A stretch of 64,000 bases of DNA, from contig NC_073694.1 in NCBI RefSeq assembly GCF_029784165.1, forward strand, positions 159,374,995-159,438,994, in the 5' to 3' direction. A model generated the notes under the pieces. That model was not told where the DNA came from. It did no database searches and worked only from the letters and a program-made list of their open reading frames with translations. The DNA comes from Wyeomyia smithii. Lineage: Eukaryota > Arthropoda > Insecta > Diptera > Culicidae. This document shows, piece by piece, positions 10,388 to 21,334 of this stretch (the stretch's first letter is position 1; every line of letters starts with the position of its first letter). Both the position numbers and the translations under genes were made by a program.

Positions 10388-10976
10388 AGACCAATTCAAA
10401 ACATGTACTTCGCGCATACTAGACGATGTACGTTCAGTGTGCGCTGCGTGGCAAGCAGCGCTTGCTGCTATATCGATCGCGCGGCGCGCGTTGGAAATGT
10501 TAAAACTCGGTATAGAAAATTGGCTCGACGGCCATGTTTCTCTCGCGACACACCTGATTTTTCAAATGTATCTTGTAGGATTTTTTCTCAGCTTTCCAAT
10601 GGCTGTCTCAAAACTAAAATCGATGGTTGTTAACTTGTTCAAAAACGCGTTTTAATGATAAAATTCAAAATGGCGGCGAATCCAAGATGGCGGTCAAACT
10701 TTTGAATACTTCACATGAAAGCCCTAGATGTTTTCTGTATAATGAAATGCTGTTTGTAGAGGATTTCGGGACAAATATTTGAAATATAGCTCGATAAAAA
10801 TATTCGATTTTCACTTTTCTAAAAATTTGTTCACCCATTGGCGAACAAGGGGTTCACCAAATGGAACAAATTTATGTGCAGATATTAATTTTTCACTGCG
10901 TTTAATCGAACTAAAATAAAAAATCAATTTTCAAAGACCTCGTGTCACTAGTGGCCTGGTTTCAGCGAGAATTGCC
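10319..10976 (-). repeat. Right terminal inverted repeat of the long-TIR transposon
   Basis: Inverted copy of 4828-5484. It includes the end of the transposase-like frame, the GCGCGC/ATCGAT block near 10480 and the GGCGAACAAGGGG word near 10845. Confidence 0.85.
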
Positions 10977-11149
10977 CATGAGCATCAGAATTTGTGATCG
11001 AGAATCTAGTGATCAACAGAACTTATATATCGATTTTGTGATTATTCTCGACAACAAGACGAATACGATGGAGCTGTCGAGAAGAATATTTTGAGGTTTT
11101 TTTTTCTGTGTGGACTCATCACTGCGACCAGACCTTTCCGTTTCAAGCT

Positions 11150-11450
11150 TACTGCTCTACTATATCGAACCTCTGGCCATCATAACAATATCGCCTAATT
11201 TCAATTCCCTGGTGAGAACTTTCATACGTTACTCAGGCCAGTTTTATTATAATAGGGACTTATTTTTGTTAGGAAGAGAGTCAACAGGGGTACTGTAGAA
11301 TTCAGATTGAAGACAGGGTATGTGGTGGGGAGCCTGAGAATAAACCCAGGCTAAAGTCCTTTGATAACAAAATGGCCTGATTCTACTAAGATTCGAACCC
11401 ACAACCACCTGCTTATCACACTTAGGCGACTACAATTCCGCCATAACTTA
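11150..11450 (-). mobile_element. tRNA-related SINE
   Basis: The B-box reads GGGTTCGAATC on the minus strand (11390-11400), with the A-box-like region near 11430-11445 and the family body downstream (AGGCTC, TGGGTTTATTCTCAGG-type words). Same family as the copies at 2781, 29404, 36835 and 51525. Confidence 0.65.
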
Positions 11451-11899
11451 TGGCAATGACGTATGGATCAAGCGACAAACGATTGTGCCAAATTAAGAGA
11501 CAATGAGGTTCTTTCTCTTTTTTTTAGGAGACGCATGAGACGACTGTGGTTCTGTTTCGTTCGCACAAACTACCTGTTCGATTTTCTCGTTACTCGACCC
11601 TTAACGTATTAAGCAAAGGAGTCCACCGATGTCGAATAACGGCCTAGAGGCCAGCATGACAGGCCGAAGTAAGTCTCTCTTTTCAAGAAGACTCACAGCA
11701 CACTGAAGTGGGGGTAGATGTAACGGTAATCCCGTGGCTCCCGTTTACCTACCAGGTTCCGTCACTTGTTTGACGTATTCAGAATTTGCAAAACACTGGA
11801 TGAAGAAAATGCAAACAATACAATAAAATCCAGTACACGACTTTCCTGCTGTGTCTAACTAAGTTGAAACGAACCGCGAAAAACTGCGAGTATCATTTC
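11451..11899. other. No feature recognised
   Basis: Intermediate-GC spacer without a supported ORF or a repeat match inside the window. Confidence 0.4.
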
Positions 11900-12190
11900 G
11901 GTTCCAAAAATACCCAGGAACCAGAAGTTGCAATCATGGACCATGGAAATTGCGTCGTGGGTTTATTTCAGGCCTCTGGGTATTCTGGGTGTCCCGATTC
12001 CGGAAGTACTCACATTGGATAGTATCTTGTTTTCCAGAAACCGGACATCACCATCTTGAATTTAGAAATTGCATTTGGAGTAGCTTTCCGATCTCTGGGC
12101 ATCATCTTGGTTCCGGAGTTTACCATATTAGGTTAGATTCGGCCATTTGAGTCTGTTTTCCCGAAACTAGAAGTCACCTTCTTGGAAGAC
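11900..12190 (-). repeat. Fragment of the 118-bp dispersed tandem repeat
   Basis: About two and a half units of the repeat seen at 49376-50120, recognisable by CAAGATGGTGACTTCCGG-type, TTTCTGGAAAACA-type and CCGGAACCAAGATGATG-type words on the minus strand. Shadow ORF 11950-12150 is explained by it. Confidence 0.7.
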
Positions 12191-13060
12191 AAAACTTTCT
12201 AAATGGATTACAAAAATACCCTTATGTGATGGTGTTTGGTCTTGTTGTTGACTGATTGAGCGAAATCTGCGTTCAAAACAAAGCTCTACATTTTTTATTA
12301 AAAATAGTTAGCATCGTAAGATTACAATTTTCCATGTTGGCGAAAGTGCTGCTAATTTTCCAATCGATTGCTGCAAGAATAGAGGAAATCCGTTGAAAAC
12401 TGGCTTTTTAGCATACGAAATTGAACCATTGTCGTGACGCTCTAGATGTTCTCAGTATTTCAATTTGCACCCCTATCCTAGAATGTTGCCGTAAGACGTC
12501 ATTCTACGTTAAAAGTTTTCGGAAAGTGAATTGAAGTAAAATTGTGCCGTGTAAAATAAGTGGCATTCAATAAAAATCGTATCAATCGATAGTTGATCGG
12601 TTTCTTAGGAGTGAGCTTAAAACCCTTCGATTGTAATAAATTTCATTAACCTAAACCGTTAATTACATTGCATTTCATTCTATTTGAATACAAAGACATA
12701 GGAGCTGACATTTTCTAAGGTGTCATCCTTTTCCATGCCTACCATTATTTGTACCTCTCATGTTATGTAAGAAGCAGCGTAAACAATTCTGCAGTATTTT
12801 GAAGTAGAATACTTCTCTCAGGAAGTTCGGCTACATAGGGATGTGAAGTGGAAATCTAAAACCGAAAAAAGGGAAAAATATGTCCCATTTCGAGTGCTAA
12901 TAAATCGGTTAGTATTCGATAGATTTCCTTCGTTCTTGCAGCAATAGATTGGAAAATCTTCTAAGATTCTTCCCAAATGAAGATAATTGTAATTTTTTTT
13001 CTCAAACTATTGTTCTATTGAAAATAGTCAAGCCTTGTCAAAACGAAAAATTCGACCTCT
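12191..13060. other. No gene recognised
   Basis: AT-rich. No ORF above background and no clear terminal repeats. Confidence 0.4.
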
Positions 13061-13084
13061 GATTGGTCGTTATATGCTTGCTTC

Positions 13085-13150
13085 CCAAGCACGGTCGACA
13101 GGATTATATACCTTGCAATTGAAAACATGCTATTTGGCCTATATAAGAGC
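13085..13150 (+). promoter_or_regulatory. Possible TATA promoter, CCTATATAAGAG
   Basis: CTATATAAGAG at about 13139-13149 is followed some 30-50 bases later by the start of a GC-rich transcript-like block. Upstream words GCTTGCTTCCCAAGCAC recur in a related form near 19370, suggesting a repeat family with its own promoter, possibly an LTR remnant. Confidence 0.25.
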
Positions 13151-13249
13151 CTGTTTCAGCCGGAGCCGCTCATAATAGTTCTAGACAGCGACAACAGCAG
13201 TCATCTCTTAGCAGCAGCAGTAACAGTGCAGTGGATACAAGCGATAGCG

Positions 13250-13530
13250 GATAGCGGCCACGGACACAGCTGTGGCGTAGCAATGGATAGCGCACTATTT
13301 GCAGCGGATCTCAGCATCGATAGCAGCTGGGCCAGCTCTGATGCAGGGACAGCGGATCCCAATGGCAGCGTATAGCGGCCACAACTGTGGCATGGCTACG
13401 GTTAGCGTAGCAGTTGCAGCGGGAGTGTCAGCATCGATAGCAGCTCGGCCAGCTGATGCAGGGGCAGCGTTACCAATGACAGCGTATAGCGGTATGGCTA
13501 CGGATAGCGTAGCAGTTGCAGCGGTTATAT
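13250..13530 (+). repeat. GC-rich tandem repeat, ~119-bp unit
   Basis: The block CAGCATCGATAGCAGC...GATGCAGGGACAGCG at about 13311 recurs near 13430, and GCGTATAGCGG-type and GATAGCGTAGCAGTTGCAGCG words recur through 13520. Alanine/serine-rich ORFs on both strands here are by-products of the repeat. Confidence 0.6.
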
Positions 13531-13639
13531 CTGACCATGAAGCATTTATGCAATAATTGAATGAAAATTGTAATTGCAGCAATCGGCCTTTTCTAAGGCT
13601 ACTAAATATTTTGGAAAAGCATAATGAATGGTTTTTAAT
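13529..13639 (+). repeat. 111-bp direct repeat, copy A
   Basis: Matches 14309-14420 closely (CATGAAGCATTTATGCAATA ... CATAATGAATGGTT). Spacing of 780 bp and same orientation could mean a solo-type LTR pair remnant or a local duplication. Confidence 0.7.
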
Positions 13640-14183
13640 AAACTGCAACTGAGGTTTGATGCTGCTGCAAATGCACAGCAGTGTGATGTTTATTACGATT
13701 TGTTGATACTGTGCTTACCAAGCGGTATATACGAAACAAATCCGATTTCAAACAGAAAAGTTCGGCACGTTCTGCTCACGATGCTGAGTCTGTTTTAGAA
13801 AATTCACTACACTTCATTAACAAGGATGTAACGTCTTGAAGAAGACGGTTAAAGTTCGACATAATAGCAGAATTTCGACCTTCATACTCATGTCTACCAT
13901 CGGCAATATCAAACACGCAACAATCTGCTTCCATGCGACACGGGAACATTTTCTTCTTCCAAGCCGCACAACACGACACAGTACATGTTATTTTGTTGCC
14001 TTAATGAGAGCTCTATCGGTCCGGCTCTACAGAATGTCCACAAGAAATCGTTTTTGTACATCCGTGCTACGAAACTGAGGAAAAACTGTAGGAACTGAAA
14101 ATTAAGGCGGGGCTTATCAAACGATCGCTCTGAGCCAGAATAAATGAGATGTATTTTTTGTACATTAGTATTACGACACACGA

Positions 14184-14283
14184 AATAAATTTTTTCGAAC
14201 GTTGTAGAATGTAATAACTGGAAATAATTCAGTCACACCTATTTTTCCAGTTATATCATTCCACAACGTTCGAAAAATTTATT
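14184..14283. repeat. 100-bp hairpin
   Basis: Inverted arms beginning AATAAATTTTTTCGAACGTT and ending in its complement, with only a few mismatches and a loop of about 18 bases. It could be a tiny MITE or a hairpin RNA source. Confidence 0.65.
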
Positions 14284-14308
14284 ATATCAGAGCGGAAATC
14301 GCACGCTA

Positions 14309-14420
14309 TCAGATCATGAAGCATTTATGCAATAATTGAATGAAAATTGCAATTGCAGCAGTCGGCCTTTTGCAAGGCTGCTAAATGTATTTGGAAGAGC
14401 ATAATGAATGGTTATTAAAA
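14309..14420 (+). repeat. 111-bp direct repeat, copy B
   Basis: Partner of 13529-13639. Confidence 0.7.
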
Positions 14421-14429
14421 ATGACTGAC

Positions 14430-15890
14430 ACGCAAGCAGCCGGGTTATCTTTCTTGTAAAAGTATTCTACTTCAACCTGCGGTCTTGCCTTTGCACACAA
14501 CCCTCCTGTGATTTTTTGTGAAAGGAAACTACTATCTCTTCACTGGCCATTGCTCGTTCAGGGGAAAACGGATACAATTTTGGAAACCGGCTTATTGCGA
14601 ACTTTTCGCGAATTTCCTTTATCGGGTGCTTCTCCTGCCTTACAGCTCGATAATTACTTCTTTTTCGTCGTCAGCTGAACAAGGATGAAGCGAAAACATC
14701 CTAATGCAGTGCGCTTTATTCAACTCTATTCAACGCCAAAAGCCTCAAAGCTCAATCGATACCAGCAATGTACAGGAAAAATTTTGGCGTTGATGCATCG
14801 ACCTAAAAGGCTTTTGATTATTCATAGATCGCGACCCGAATGACGTTATTAATTTTTGCGGGTATTCGACCGACTGATATGCCCATAACGAACAATTCTG
14901 ACCGCGTTTTCAGAACATTTGAATATTATTCAATTATTGAACGTCGCGGACAGCAATAGAATTATGATATCGAAACGCAAAATTCGCTCCGAAACGAAAA
15001 TCGTGTTCGCTCCGGCCGCTCAAACGCAAACGGCAATGTGGGGGATTATCGCTGAAGGTCCGGGAGGTGTTGGAAATCATTAGGCTAATCAGATTATTTT
15101 CGTGTAACACAATCATCTATGGCAGGAGCAAATAGAGTATTGGTTGCTCGGCCCCAAAAGCACACGTAATAATCCTGCAGCTTTGGTGATGATTGGCTAT
15201 TTGCATGCGGTAAATATATTATGATTACGAATGCCACAGTTCCAATTAGGGTAATTCGTCAACTGCTGTACACTAGCGGAGATTATGTGGGAATATTTGA
15301 ATGTCTATTGTTTTCAATGGTAGTAAAATACTATTTCTACGTAATTTTGAACTCGAATATAGTTTATAATTTACTGCCATGAATGAAAAACTTGTAAAAA
15401 CGTTATTGGAATTTTGCCCTATATAATTAGTACCATACACAAAAAGGCGTAAAGCGAAATGTTGGCAAAACAATGCATTATGAAAACATCATAATTGATA
15501 TTCAATGGGGTATTGAATATAATTATCATAAAAACAGGTATACTTCAATACAACGTACCCTTGAAATAGCGTCACTCGATTTAACGTATTTGTTCCCTTC
15601 AAATATGTATGTAGGGGTTCCTAAATATTTTTTTAAAGGCTCAAACCTACTATACAGTGGTTATCAGCAGACGGAGTAGCTGCTGAGTGGAAATTGTTAC
15701 AGCTTTAACAGGTTGTAATTATTGTAAAATCATATCAAGTCTTATACTGTGTTTGTGAAATTAGTAAAAATTTTAAGATGTTCGAAATCATTTTATTTAG
15801 GTTAGATGTCACTTTCTTTTACACAACATGCCAGAGAAAAACTTGTATTAATTTGCTTCTCAAAAACTTCCGCGCTTCTGTTTTGTAGTG
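14430..15890. other. No gene recognised
   Basis: Only short ORFs. 14430-15130 is less AT-rich and may be single-copy; 15130-15890 is AT-rich. No repeat family member was recognised. Confidence 0.4.
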
Positions 15891-15904
15891 TATATCTTCG
15901 AACG

Positions 15905-17159
15905 CTGGTAAACGGCTGGATAATGCGTACCATCGGTGCCAAGTGCGCCTACTGGAATAAAATAGGCCCCACATTTGGTCCTTAGCCTCTTATCCAACCA
16001 CTCCTATCCCGACCTCCACGCGGTGCCGGCTGGGATACAAGCAACCAAGGGAAGATCGGGAAACCAACCTCGGTGGGAACTTGGTCGTATGCCGACAGGG
16101 AAGGAGGGCTTTTTTGAGTTTCCGAGCGTCTGACCTCCATCTTAGGAGCGGCTCAAAACGGCGTCTGTACTCCAGGTTAGGGGCGGTCTATTACTGTCCT
16201 CGTGCCAACGTGGGACTCTAAACAGTGTTGTGCACGATGGTCCTCCTGCGAGACAGGGGGTTGATGCGCAGGCCTTACATCCGCCACCGTAAAATACTCA
16301 CAAGTAATGAACGAGTAACAAAGAAATTCGGACTGGAACAATCGGCACAGACCCATGCGACGAAAACGGACTAACGATTGGAAACTCGGGACGTGGAACT
16401 GCCAGTCTCTCAATTTCCAAGGGAGCACACGAGTGCTTTCCGAAGTATTGAAATCCCGCAGATTCGACGTCGTAGCGCTGCAGGAGGTGTGCTGGAAGTG
16501 CTCAATGGTACGTACGTTCCGGGATGGTCATGCCATCTACCAGAGCTGCGGCAACACGCATGAGCTGGGGACAGCTTTTATAGTGATGGGCGAGCTGCGG
16601 AAACGGGTGATTGAGTGGTGGCCAATCAGCCCTCGAATGTGCAGGTTGAGAATCAAGGGTCGTTTATTCAACATCAGCATCATAAACGAGCACAGCCCTC
16701 ACCTCGGAAGTACCGAAGACTACAAGGATGAATTCTACGCGCAGTTGTGAGTACGACTGCTGCCCAAAACAGGATATCAAGATCGTTATCGGGGATTTCA
16801 ATGCTCAGGTCGGCCAGGAGGAGGAATACCAACCGGTGATTGGAAGGATCAGCGCGCACCAGCTGACCAACGAAATGAGCCTAAGACTCATCGACTTTGC
16901 CGTCTCCAAGAACATGGCCGTGCGTAGTACCTGCTTCCAGCACAACCCCCTACACAAGTACACCTGGAATTCACCAAATCAGACAAAAACATAGATCGAC
17001 CACGTTCTGATTGACAGCTAGCAAGATGGGTAGACCAGGTGGAGCGAGATCAGGCGGAGAGTACAAGGATTGGAGAGCAGCAGCCAATAACCGAGTGAAT
17101 TGGAGAAACTTTGTTTATCAGGTTATGTCATGACGAAATGCCAAATAAATAAAAAAATA
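15905..17159 (+). mobile_element. RTE-like retrotransposon, copy 2, internally deleted, 11-bp TSD
   Basis: Flanked by ATCTTCGAACG at 15894-15904 and 17160-17170. The leader and endonuclease align with copy 1, but the whole RT domain is missing: near 17020 the endonuclease end (IDHVLID) joins sequence matching the ARW-DQVE block close to the C-terminus. The 3' tail is (AAATAA)-like. Its intact ends and clean TSD indicate that it moved in trans after, or lost its core after, insertion. Confidence 0.85.
16355..17014 (+). pseudogene. AP-type endonuclease domain of RTE-like copy 2
   Basis: An ATG at 16355 starts a 131-residue frame with LGTWNCQSL, VVALQEVCW, YQSCGNTHELGTAF and ISIINEHSPH. A frameshift near 16745 then moves to the frame holding DIKIVIGDFNAQVGQ (catalytic D and N of exonuclease-endonuclease-phosphatase enzymes), RLIDFAVSKNMAVRSTCF and YTWNSPNQ, ending at a TAG just before IDHVLID. 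It keeps the GDFNAQ block that copy 1 has lost. Without an RT domain it can only be a remnant. Confidence 0.85.
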
Positions 17160-17170
17160 ATCTTCGAACG

Positions 17171-17655
17171 AAGTCTCATATTTGCAAATTTTTGAAAATT
17201 TATTGTTACGGCAAAAAGGAGAAATGATTGGTAAAATGATTTTACTTAGGTTGACACAAGAATTTTTTGAAAACGCTTTACGTGTAATGTTGGTTGAGAT
17301 CTGATTGAAATGTTTTGATGATCATGGATTTATCTTATTCCAGCTTAAAGAAAATTTCGTTCATCAATCGCACACTAATTCGAAACTGTCCATCTTTTTC
17401 AAGTATCGCTTTTTTGGTTAATTCGTCTGTTCGCCAGCTTATGGCAAGTGGCGCTGCAAGCATACCTAATTTATCAGTGTTTTATTCTTGTATGATCCAA
17501 TCGATTACAAAATAAACAAAGGCTTTGAAATTAGAACGTTATTCATCGAGCTCAGGACGACTCGCTGACTCCTTTCTCCACTAATCCAGATAGCAGGAAA
17601 ACTACGCCTTACTATCGTGTTAGTATTTTGAAATTGTGCGTTTTCAAATTTTTGG
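17171..17655. other. No feature recognised
   Basis: AT-rich spacer with no supported ORF. Confidence 0.4.
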
Positions 17656-17659
17656 GAAT

Positions 17660-17775
17660 AACGGTCCTAGGATTTAGGATTTTATTATTTTGAAATCGCT
17701 TCAAATCGTTTTAATGACAGTTGGTACATGGGCAAACTGTCATTGAAGCGATTTTGAGCAGTTTTAATTCGTGAT
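17660..17775. repeat. Short palindromic MITE-like unit
   Basis: Perfect arms AATGACAGTT (17713-17722) and AACTGTCATT (17735-17744) around GGTACATGGGCA, with weaker outer pairing. The core and flanks match the palindromes at 60951-61165 and 61381-61701. Confidence 0.55.
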
Positions 17776-17798
17776 TTTAAAACCGAAGGACAACGATA

Positions 17799-18450
17799 CA
17801 GGTCGGACTCAATTATATAGAGACTCGATTATATATTAACTCGATTATATATGATTCGATTATGTATAATTTTGGACTCGATTATATAAAGTAGCAGAAA
17901 CATTTTTTTTTAAATTTCAAATATGACTCATCCAGAGCGAATATGTAGTAAGAGAATATCCAGTAAATACGTTAAGCTTGATAGAAAGGGGGAAAAATGG
18001 TAAAAAAATTAATTGAAAATTTTAATTTTTTTTTTGAAAAAATCTAAAAAATAAAAACAAAAAGAAATATCTTAATAAAATTACCTTAACAAAAATAATT
18101 TCAAAAATAAAAACAAAATATAAAAATTAAAAAAAATGTTGAAATTTTTAAAAATTTTAGAAAATGAAAACAAACGAGTTGACAAATCAATATACACTGA
18201 TCGAACTTTTTCTTAACATTTGACAGCAATTACATCAGGAATACTACAAGATATATGTATATTTTTTATATGAACTGTTTTCTGATTCCTAAGGGGATAA
18301 GTCAACTGTAAAATTCTTCTTATTTATTCGAAAACAATGAAACATTGATGTAAAATGAAAAAAAAATTTTTCTTTGATTCGATTATATATAAAGTTCGAT
18401 TATATATAGTGAAAAAAAATCGGAGACTATATATAATCGAGTCCGACCTG
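17799..18450. mobile_element. Non-autonomous mariner-type element (CAGGTCGGACTC ends)
   Basis: Termini CAGGTCGGACTC.ATTATATA are inverted at the two ends, with TA before the left end and AA (a likely mutated TA) after the right. GATTATATA words recur next to both ends. There is no transposase; the interior is A/T homopolymer-rich. Confidence 0.7.
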
Positions 18451-18489
18451 AATAAATTTTTCGAAAATCATGGTTAGCTTAAAAAAGGA

Positions 18490-19060
18490 GCCAATTCAGG
18501 AACTTGAGATGTGAGGATTTGGATTTTAAAATTTCAACAGCCTTTATACCTTAGAATTTTATGATATTGGGATGTTAGGATCCTAAGATTTAAGAGTTTT
18601 TTTTTAAATAGGTTTAAGGATAAAAGAACTTTATAATTTCGAAAGTTTATGGATTTAAGGTTTGAGGATAACAGGATTTTGATATTCAACAATTGTAGAG
18701 TTTTCTGGGTTTTGGTAATGCAGATTTTAAATTTTCCATATCCATATTTCGGGATTTGAGTTTTTTTTATGTTTCGATACTGAAATTTTTGGACCTTGGA
18801 ACTTTAACTTTAAATGACTGGAAGGTTTTAGGACATAAGGATTTTGGAATCTAGGGATTTTATTGTTTTCTAATTGTAGTTTATTCAGGGTTCTAATGTT
18901 TTAGGAATTTAGGTTTTAGTTTTCATGAGTTTTAGGATTTGGAAGATTTTGGATATGAGCCAGGATTTTAGGAAATAAGGATACTTGGATTTAGGGTTTA
19001 AGGTGGGCTTAATGCCTCTAAAATCTGTCTTAGGATTTTTAGGAATTGTGGAACTGTGGA
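18490..19060 (+). repeat. Degenerate GGATTTTAG-type array
   Basis: Imperfect words such as AGGATTTTA, GGATTTGGA and TTAGGATT recur without fixed register. The same composition recurs at 21335, 27040, 37145 and, inverted, at 51779 and 52425. Confidence 0.7.
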
Positions 19061-19440
19061 TGAAAGAAGTTAATGAACTTAGGGTGTCAAGATTAAGTTT
19101 TTGACGTAGGACTACGTCTTTGTTCTCTATACTAGATTACACTTTGTGAAATTGCAAATGAAACTGGCAAAAGTTGCGTCAGATTTCAAACAATTATAGT
19201 CAGCGAACGAATAAATGCATCTCAGTCATTTACATGTCGGTGGATAGATAAAATGTGTAACAATTTTTTGACATAATGTTCAACATTGTTGCTTCACTGC
19301 TTAATGGTGGAAAAGGGTGAAAAGTTCCAAGGTCAAGCTTTCCCATACATTTCACTCGTTATTGGCTTGCTTCCCGAGCACAGATAACAATAACATGGAC
19401 GAAATAAATTCCACTGCCTACATATTTTGACTCAACAAAG

Positions 19441-19581
19441 TGTTTTGGTTTATTTGTTTTTCTCTAAGCTGTGTGGCCACGCCCTAATGGCAAAAATCTA
19501 CTCTGAACTCGAACAAAAGACTGCGTGTAGAAAATTCAGCTTCAGTCTAGTTTGTAACACAACAGCGAGTGGAGTATAGCT
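19441..19581 (+). repeat. 141-bp direct repeat, copy 1
   Basis: Nearly identical to 21186-21327 (begins TGTTTTGGTTT, contains GTGTGGCCACGCCCTAATGG, ends GAGTGGAGTATAGCT). The pair is 1.6 kb apart in the same orientation; the flanks differ and no TSD is visible. Confidence 0.8.
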
Positions 19582-20600
19582 GTTAGAGGTACGCGACATT
19601 GAGAAACGAGTCAACTTCCAGGCAGTGCGGAGCATGTTACCTTTGTTTTTCATACGGCAGCAACAGTTACCATCGTACGCTGCAGGATATTTTGCTGGCA
19701 CAGCTACTGGAAGGCACAGCGGAGAGCAAATTTTATGAGCGGCCAACGAAATATTCAATACTACCGGTGGTGGTGCGATCATCAGCGCTCTATAGCACAC
19801 ATTTCGAGCTGAAGATTATGGAATCGGTTTTTTTTAGAACTATACATTGTAACCGTTTCGGTTAGAAGCCGTCGGTGATAACTGCTAAAGTTACCACAGG
19901 GGGCATGAGAATATCGCACTGCCGTAACACCTCGATTTAGAACAACGATGCTATAACCATAACCGATGAAACCCGAAGCAGGGGCGAAGATCAGCGGATC
20001 ATCAGCCACATCCGATATTGGCGAGCTATTGTCAGCCATTGCAAATTGATTGCTCGATAAGCCAAGCCCAGTTTAGTAGAGTAAAGTTAAAAGCCAGAAA
20101 AGACTTGAAAGGGCTAGTGTTTGTACACGTAACCTCAAAGATCTAATGAGGAGAGTAAATCAGGTAGGCCTATCTAGCTCCGTATAACCTTAGGCAGAAG
20201 GTTGAGCTGATAGCTATCATAAGCGATTAATTGGGCCTTTTGTGTTCCAATCAGGACCCAGAAATTGCAATTTCGCTTCGTCGCAAGGGTAGTACCTTGG
20301 CCATGTGCAAGCCCTCCGTGCGATCGACCTACAAGCTACGCCATCTTTATCATCCACACCAAGCGTAGACAGTACGTCAGTCAGCGAAGTCATTTGGATT
20401 CCGACCAATAAGCAAGACGAGCGAACGAGCCTTGGGACGGCGAAGGTTCGCTGAATTTCCCAATGGTTGCGGCCTGGGAGGAGGAGAGTTGCGGAAACAG
20501 CCAGCAGACAGCGGTATCGTCGACGTGACGGCATAGGTTGCCGAGCTACAGAGCAGCCAGCATCAGTAGCAGAGTTCTTCAGAGAGATTGTATGTAATTA
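19582..20600 (+). other. Less AT-rich block, possible LTR-element remnant
   Basis: Contains short ORFs on both strands (19599-19865 plus; 20217-20534 minus) with no recognised motif. A purine-rich run GGGAGGAGGAGAG at about 20477-20489, followed by TTGCGG, resembles a polypurine tract before a 3' LTR. No protease, RT or integrase motif is readable. Confidence 0.3.
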
Positions 20601-21185
20601 GCATGTGTATAGACCTAAGATAAAAATGCATGTACTTAGTTAAGATAAAAATGCCACGTGGTAAAGTAGAGTCAGGTTAAGCCCCCCCCCTTATCGTAAA
20701 TATAGAGTGCATGTAAAACCCAACTGCTATTTTCGTCATATCGGCCGACCCTGAGAACCTTTGCAAACCTTGGAGAAGGTGTTCGAGAGAGATAGAGATA
20801 CATTGCTCACCTGAGTGAGTGGCTGAGGTGACAAAATGCTCGAAAATAAGAGTTATGAGAATTTTCACAACTACTCCTAGTGTGAAATGTTCATCTATTT
20901 CTCAATTATCATTTTTACAATAACGACCAGGGCGCACCAAAGATAAACGGTAGTGTTGCCTATGAATAGTTTATCACAGCAAGATATAACCCTCACCTCA
21001 AGAATTTTCACTGCTAAATTGAGTGATTTTCCGGTTTAATTGTTTCTTTGTGGCCACTCAAACGCCGTTAGCAGTCAAATATTTGTAACGAAAATTAGTT
21101 AACCTAAGAACCAGAGCGACTTTCGCATCGGGAAAGCAAAAACTTTCTTTTGATGCTTATTAAAATCACTCAGTAGTATCGAAGG
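20601..21185. other. No feature recognised
   Basis: Spacer with a short tandem duplication (AAGATAAAAATGC twice, 20620-20655) and a C9 run near 20681. Confidence 0.4.
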
Positions 21186-21327
21186 TGTTTTGGTTTGTTC
21201 CTCTTTCTCCAAGCTGTGTGGCCACGCCCTAATGGCAAAAATCTACGCTGAACTCGATACAAAAGACTGCGTGTAGAAAATTCAGCTTCAGTCTAGTTTC
21301 TCACACAACAGCGAGTGGAGTATAGCT
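21186..21327 (+). repeat. 141-bp direct repeat, copy 2
   Basis: Partner of 19441-19581. Confidence 0.8.
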
Positions 21328-21334
21328 AGTATTA

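Larger units (their letters stand above)
4828..10976 (+). mobile_element. DNA transposon with ~657-bp terminal inverted repeats, interrupted by a retrotransposon
   Basis: Left TIR 4828-5484 and right TIR 10319-10976 are inverted copies with only scattered differences and small indels. Removing the 3.37-kb retrotransposon (6492-9861) leaves an element of about 2.8 kb. The interior encodes a transposase-like protein in two pieces (6214-6491 and 9876-10387). The outer ends start near GGC; similarity between the flanks fades gradually and no clear TSD was found, so the exact termini are uncertain by a few tens of bases. The superfamily is not assigned. Confidence 0.8.

Noticed and set aside
13127..13648. 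Alanine/serine-rich ORFs on both strands
   Set aside because: Both come from the GC-rich ~119-bp tandem repeat; a coding role has no support.
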